Source of the DNA: Streptomyces asiaticus
GTDB lineage: Bacteria > Actinomycetota > Actinomycetes > Streptomycetales > Streptomycetaceae
Direction of reading: 5' to 3'
Assembly (NCBI RefSeq): GCF_018138715.1
Contig: NZ_JAGSHX010000006.1
Coordinates: 2,604,001-2,668,000, forward strand
DNA length: 64,000 bases
Shown in pieces: positions 61,261-64,000 of the stretch (positions within the stretch are counted from its first letter, which is position 1; every line of letters starts with the position of its first letter). The notes beneath the pieces were generated by a model that made no database searches, was not told the DNA's origin, and was given only the letters and a program-made list of their open reading frames with translations. The position numbers and the translations under genes were made by a program.

Positions 61261-62178
61261 ATGGCAACCGCGACCAAGGTGGCGGCGGCCCCGACGGAGA
61301 CCCCGGCCCGGCCGGGCCCCCGTCGCGGCCGCCCCCTGCGCTGGCTCCCGCTCGCCCCCGCCACCGTCATGCTGCTGCTCTTCCTCGGTGGCCCGATCGC
61401 CTACTGCGTCTATATCGCCTTCACGAACATGCAGCTCACGGGCGCGTCCTCCACGGACTTCGTGGGCCTGGACAACTTCCAGCGCGCCTTCGGGGACGAC
61501 GACTTCCGTAACGCGGTCGTCCTCACCCTCGTCTTCACCCTGCTCTCCTCCCTCGTCGGCCAGAACACCCTCGGCCTGGCCCTGGCCGCCCTGATGCAGC
61601 GTGCCTCCCGGCCGGTGCGCACGCTGACCGGCTCGGTCGTCATCGCGGCCTGGGTCGTCCCCGAGATCGTGGCGGGCTTCCTGCTCTACGCGTTCTTCCG
61701 CCGCGAGGGCACGCTCAACGCGCTGCTGGACTGGCTGGGCCTGCCGTCCCAGAACTGGCTCTACACCCTGCCCATCCTCGCCGTCTCCTTCGCCAACGTC
61801 TGGCGCGGCACGGCCTTCTCGATGCTCGTCTACTCCGCCGCGCTGTCGGAGATCCCCAAGGAGATCACCGAGGCCGCGGAGGTCGACGGCGCCGGCGGCC
61901 TCGGCCGCTTCTGGCACATCACCCTGCCGATGATCCGCCGCTCCATCGGCACCAATCTGATGTTGAACACCCTCCAGACGCTGTCGGTGTTCGGCCTCAT
62001 CTGGGCCATGACCCGAGGCGGCCCGGGAAACCGCAGCCAGACCCTCCCGGTCTTCATGTACGACCAGGCGTTCAACAAGTCCCTCATCGGCTACGGCACG
62101 GCGGTGGCGCTGCTGTTGCTGCTGGTGGGGGCGCTGTTCTCGGTGGTGTATCTGCGGCTGATGAAGGAAGAGGTCTGA
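61261..62178 (+). CDS. Sugar ABC transporter permease (MalF-type)
   Basis: Predicted 305 residues with six membrane helices. The first is LPLAPATVMLLLFLGGPIAYCVYIAF. The EAA loop that contacts the ATPase is EITEAAEVDGAGGLGRFWHITLP, typical of the MalF-like member. It starts 13 bases after the binding protein gene with no ribosome site of its own that is clear, so it is likely coupled. In this family the next gene is normally a MalG-type permease. Here that gene is absent and an unrelated ATPase-nuclease gene follows, so the transporter lacks a partner in this window. Confidence 0.92.
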   Translation: MATATKVAAAPTETPARPGPRRGRPLRWLPLAPATVMLLLFLGGPIAYCVYIAFTNMQLTGASSTDFVGLDNFQRAFGDDDFRNAVVLTLVFTLLSSLVGQNTLGLALAALMQRASRPVRTLTGSVVIAAWVVPEIVAGFLLYAFFRREGTLNALLDWLGLPSQNWLYTLPILAVSFANVWRGTAFSMLVYSAALSEIPKEITEAAEVDGAGGLGRFWHITLPMIRRSIGTNLMLNTLQTLSVFGLIWAMTRGGPGNRSQTLPVFMYDQAFNKSLIGYGTAVALLLLLVGALFSVVYLRLMKEEV

Positions 62179-62265
62179 CCCCGCCGCCGCACCGCCGTAC
62201 CGCAGGGCGCTCCGGGTCACGGTCCGGGCCGCGGCCCGGGACGGGCTCGGGGCGCCCGCCCGTGG

Positions 62266-62502
62266 TCAGCGGGTGTGACCGTCGCCGGAGCCCGGGCTCG
62301 GCTTCGTGGCGGGCAGGACCGTCCGGATCACCTCGTAGTTCGAGGCATGGACGACGGCTATCTGCTGTCCCATCATCGGGCAGCCGCCGGACATGGCCGC
62401 GTCCCCATGGCTTATGTCACAGCCGACCGAACACGCGGCCAGCCGTCGGAACCAGCGAAGGTCTCTTGTATAGGTGCAGCTATAATAGCCATACCTATTC
62501 AT
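62266..62502 (-). pseudogene. Possible gene remnant opposite the ATPase promoter
   Basis: A minus-strand frame of 78 codons ends at 62266. Its last 65 or so residues look protein-like: AACSVGCDISHGDAAMSGGC, then PMMGQQIAVVHASNYEVIRTVL and a Pro/Ser-rich end. The N-terminal part and a ribosome site are missing, because the frame runs into the AT-rich promoter of the ATPase gene. It could be the 3' end of a gene cut by insertion. I do not recognise the family. Confidence 0.3.
62470..62498 (+). promoter_or_regulatory. AT-rich promoter of the ATPase-nuclease gene
   Basis: A perfect TATAAT -10 box lies at 62481-62486. It is flanked by the inverted repeat ATAGGT (62470-62475) / ACCTAT (62493-62498), which could bind a repressor. 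The stretch is strikingly AT-rich compared with everything around it. Confidence 0.55.
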
Positions 62503-62517
62503 CACTGGAGGCCCGGC

Positions 62518-63987
62518 GTGAAGAAGCCACCCGAAATGTTCGACCGGAACTTCGAGTGGTCCGAGCTCGTCCGGTTCGCGACCTACGCCGGCCCGGAGGC
62601 GACGCTGGGCGTCGTATCCGGGCGCCGCCGTCAGGGCAAGACCTTCCTCCTGGACGCGGTCACCCGGGCCACGGGTGGCTTCATGTTCACCGCCACCGAG
62701 ACCACTGAGGCCGATGCCCTCCGCCAGTTCGGTGCCGCCCTGGCCGCCCATGTCGCCGAGCCCACGCTCTTCAGGTTCTCCCACTGGGACGAGGCCATCA
62801 CTCGGCTGATGTCCATCGCGACCTCCGGCCCGACCACCGTGGTGATCGATGAGTTCCCCTTCCTCGCCAAGGCATCACCCTCCCTGCCGCCCATCATCCA
62901 GCGGGCCCTGGACCCCGGCGCCCAGCGCACCAACACCCCTGTGCGCCTTCTGCTGTGCGGATCCGCGCTGTCCTTCATGGGCAAGCTGCTGGCCGGCAAC
63001 GCGCCCTTGCGAGGGCGTGCGGGGCTCGACCTCATCGTCCCCACCCTGGACTTCCGCCTCGCCGCCCAGTTCTGGGACATCGCCGACCTGCCCACCGCCG
63101 TACTGACCAACGCGATCGTCGGCGGAACCCCCGCTTACCGGCGCGAGTTCACGCAAGGCGACACCCCCGCGGGCCCGGAAGACTTCGACGACTGGGTCAT
63201 CCGCGCCGTCCTCAATCCTGGGCGACCGCTCTTCCGCGAAGCCCGCTACCTCCTGGCCGAAGAGCCCGAGCTTCGCGATACGGCCCTCTATCACTCGGTC
63301 CTGGCCGCCATCGCCCAAGGCAACGCATCACGCGGCGGCATCGCCGACTACCTCGGCCGCAAGTCCACCGACCTCGCCCACCCGCTCGGAGTCCTCGAAG
63401 ACGTCGGCATGATCACACATGAAACCGACGCGTTCCGGAAAAACCGCTCCGCGTATCGGATCGCCGAACCGCTGGTCACCTTCTACCACGCCGTCATGCG
63501 CCCGATGTGGGGAGATCTGGAACGCCCCGGCCGCGCCGCCGATGTGTGGAGCCGTGCCCAGCCCACTTTCCGCAGCAAGGTCGTCGGACCGCATTTCGAA
63601 AGTATCTGCCGTACGTGGGCCCGATGGCATGCGGACCCCGCCACCTACGGTGGCCACCCCTCCCGTGTCGCGAGCGGCACGGTATCCGACCCCGGCGCCA
63701 AGACCAGTCACGAAGTCGACGTCGCCGTCTTCGGCCGCGACACCGACGAACGCGAGACCCTGCTGGCCATCGGTGAAGCCAAATGGAACGACATCATGGG
63801 CCTGGGAGACCTGGGGCGCCTGGAGCACCTCCGCAGCCTGCTGGCAGCCCGCAGCGGTGCCCGGGAGCAGGAGATTCGCCTTCTGTGCTTCAGCGGCGCC
63901 GGCTTCACCCAAGAGCTACGGGACATGGCGAGCCGGGACGAGACCATTCAACTCGTCGACGTGGCACGGCTTTACCACGGGAGCTGA
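62518..63987 (+). CDS. AAA-type ATPase with C-terminal DUF234-like nuclease domain
   Basis: Predicted 489 residues. An N-terminal AAA/STAND-like ATPase has Walker A GRRRQGKTFLLDA with Lys 41 and Walker B VVIDEFPFLAK with Asp 111 and Glu 112. A winged-helix middle part (ASRGGIADYLGRKSTDLAHPLGVLEDVGMI) follows. The C-terminal domain carries a PD-(D/E)xK-like triad: EVDVAVFGRD with Asp 401 and IGEAKW with Glu 420 and Lys 422. This is the MNS ATPase/DUF234 arrangement common in archaea and some mobile bacterial loci. Start GTG at 62518 with GGAGG six bases upstream. The AT-rich promoter and missing neighbour gene suggest recent acquisition. The role may be defence or mobility. Confidence 0.8.
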   Translation: MKKPPEMFDRNFEWSELVRFATYAGPEATLGVVSGRRRQGKTFLLDAVTRATGGFMFTATETTEADALRQFGAALAAHVAEPTLFRFSHWDEAITRLMSIATSGPTTVVIDEFPFLAKASPSLPPIIQRALDPGAQRTNTPVRLLLCGSALSFMGKLLAGNAPLRGRAGLDLIVPTLDFRLAAQFWDIADLPTAVLTNAIVGGTPAYRREFTQGDTPAGPEDFDDWVIRAVLNPGRPLFREARYLLAEEPELRDTALYHSVLAAIAQGNASRGGIADYLGRKSTDLAHPLGVLEDVGMITHETDAFRKNRSAYRIAEPLVTFYHAVMRPMWGDLERPGRAADVWSRAQPTFRSKVVGPHFESICRTWARWHADPATYGGHPSRVASGTVSDPGAKTSHEVDVAVFGRDTDERETLLAIGEAKWNDIMGLGDLGRLEHLRSLLAARSGAREQEIRLLCFSGAGFTQELRDMASRDETIQLVDVARLYHGS

Positions 63988-64000
63988 TGGCCCCGGCCTC

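Noticed and set aside
1..64000. tRNA, rRNA, prophage or intact insertion sequence
   Set aside because: I looked for cloverleaf-like ends, transposase motifs and phage structural genes and saw none. A tRNAscan or ISfinder run would be decisive.

Overview
This window is very GC-rich chromosomal DNA with strong G/C bias at third codon positions, many GTG starts, rare TTA codons, WhiJ-like HTH/DUF397 genes, an AfsR-type regulator, a GlgE glucan locus and many secreted hydrolases. Together these point to Streptomyces or a very close relative. I see no tRNA, rRNA, CRISPR array, prophage or intact insertion sequence.

Left part (1-10.2 kb): the tail of a glycogen debranching-like gene, a two-gene heterodimeric ABC exporter, then a compact cluster. 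A minus-strand operon (DUF1177 protein, OPT-family transporter, AroM-family protein, Asp/Glu-racemase-family protein) is divergent from an IclR regulator, with a peptidase E-like gene downstream of the regulator. The cluster looks like an uptake-and-breakdown route for a small peptide-like substrate, and no described pathway that I recognise explains it.

Secreted proteases and small genes (10.6-25.3 kb): three tandem paralogous secreted M4 metallopeptidases, each with its own promoter region and the first with extra C-terminal domains; an orphan membrane-anchored PstS-like protein; a small Cys-pair protein; a lipoprotein. An island of minus-strand regulatory genes follows (two XRE/DUF5753 regulators, one DUF397, two DUF6879 proteins, several small unknowns), then a histidine phosphatase-like gene and a 50-residue membrane protein.

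Glucan locus (25.5-41.9 kb): glgP faces glgE-treS-pep2-glgB, a full maltose-1-phosphate route for alpha-glucan and trehalose metabolism. Between glgP and glgE lie a rhamnogalacturonan lyase, a PL3 pectate lyase, an HTH regulator and a subtilisin-like protease.

Right part (42-64 kb): an HTH-STAND-WD40 protein and an AfsR-like SARP regulator in tandem; a dicarboxylate transporter divergent from a DcuS/DcuR-like two-component system; an OmpR-type regulator/kinase pair whose junction carries a tandem duplication; a polytopic membrane protein with a 6-bp repeat in its N-terminal region; a GH18 chitinase; a sugar-type binding protein and one permease whose usual second permease is missing; and an ATPase-nuclease gene with a locally AT-rich promoter, probably acquired.

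Four genes carry a TTA leucine codon (S8 protease, STAND-WD40, AfsR-like, polytopic membrane protein), so their translation should depend on the bldA tRNA.
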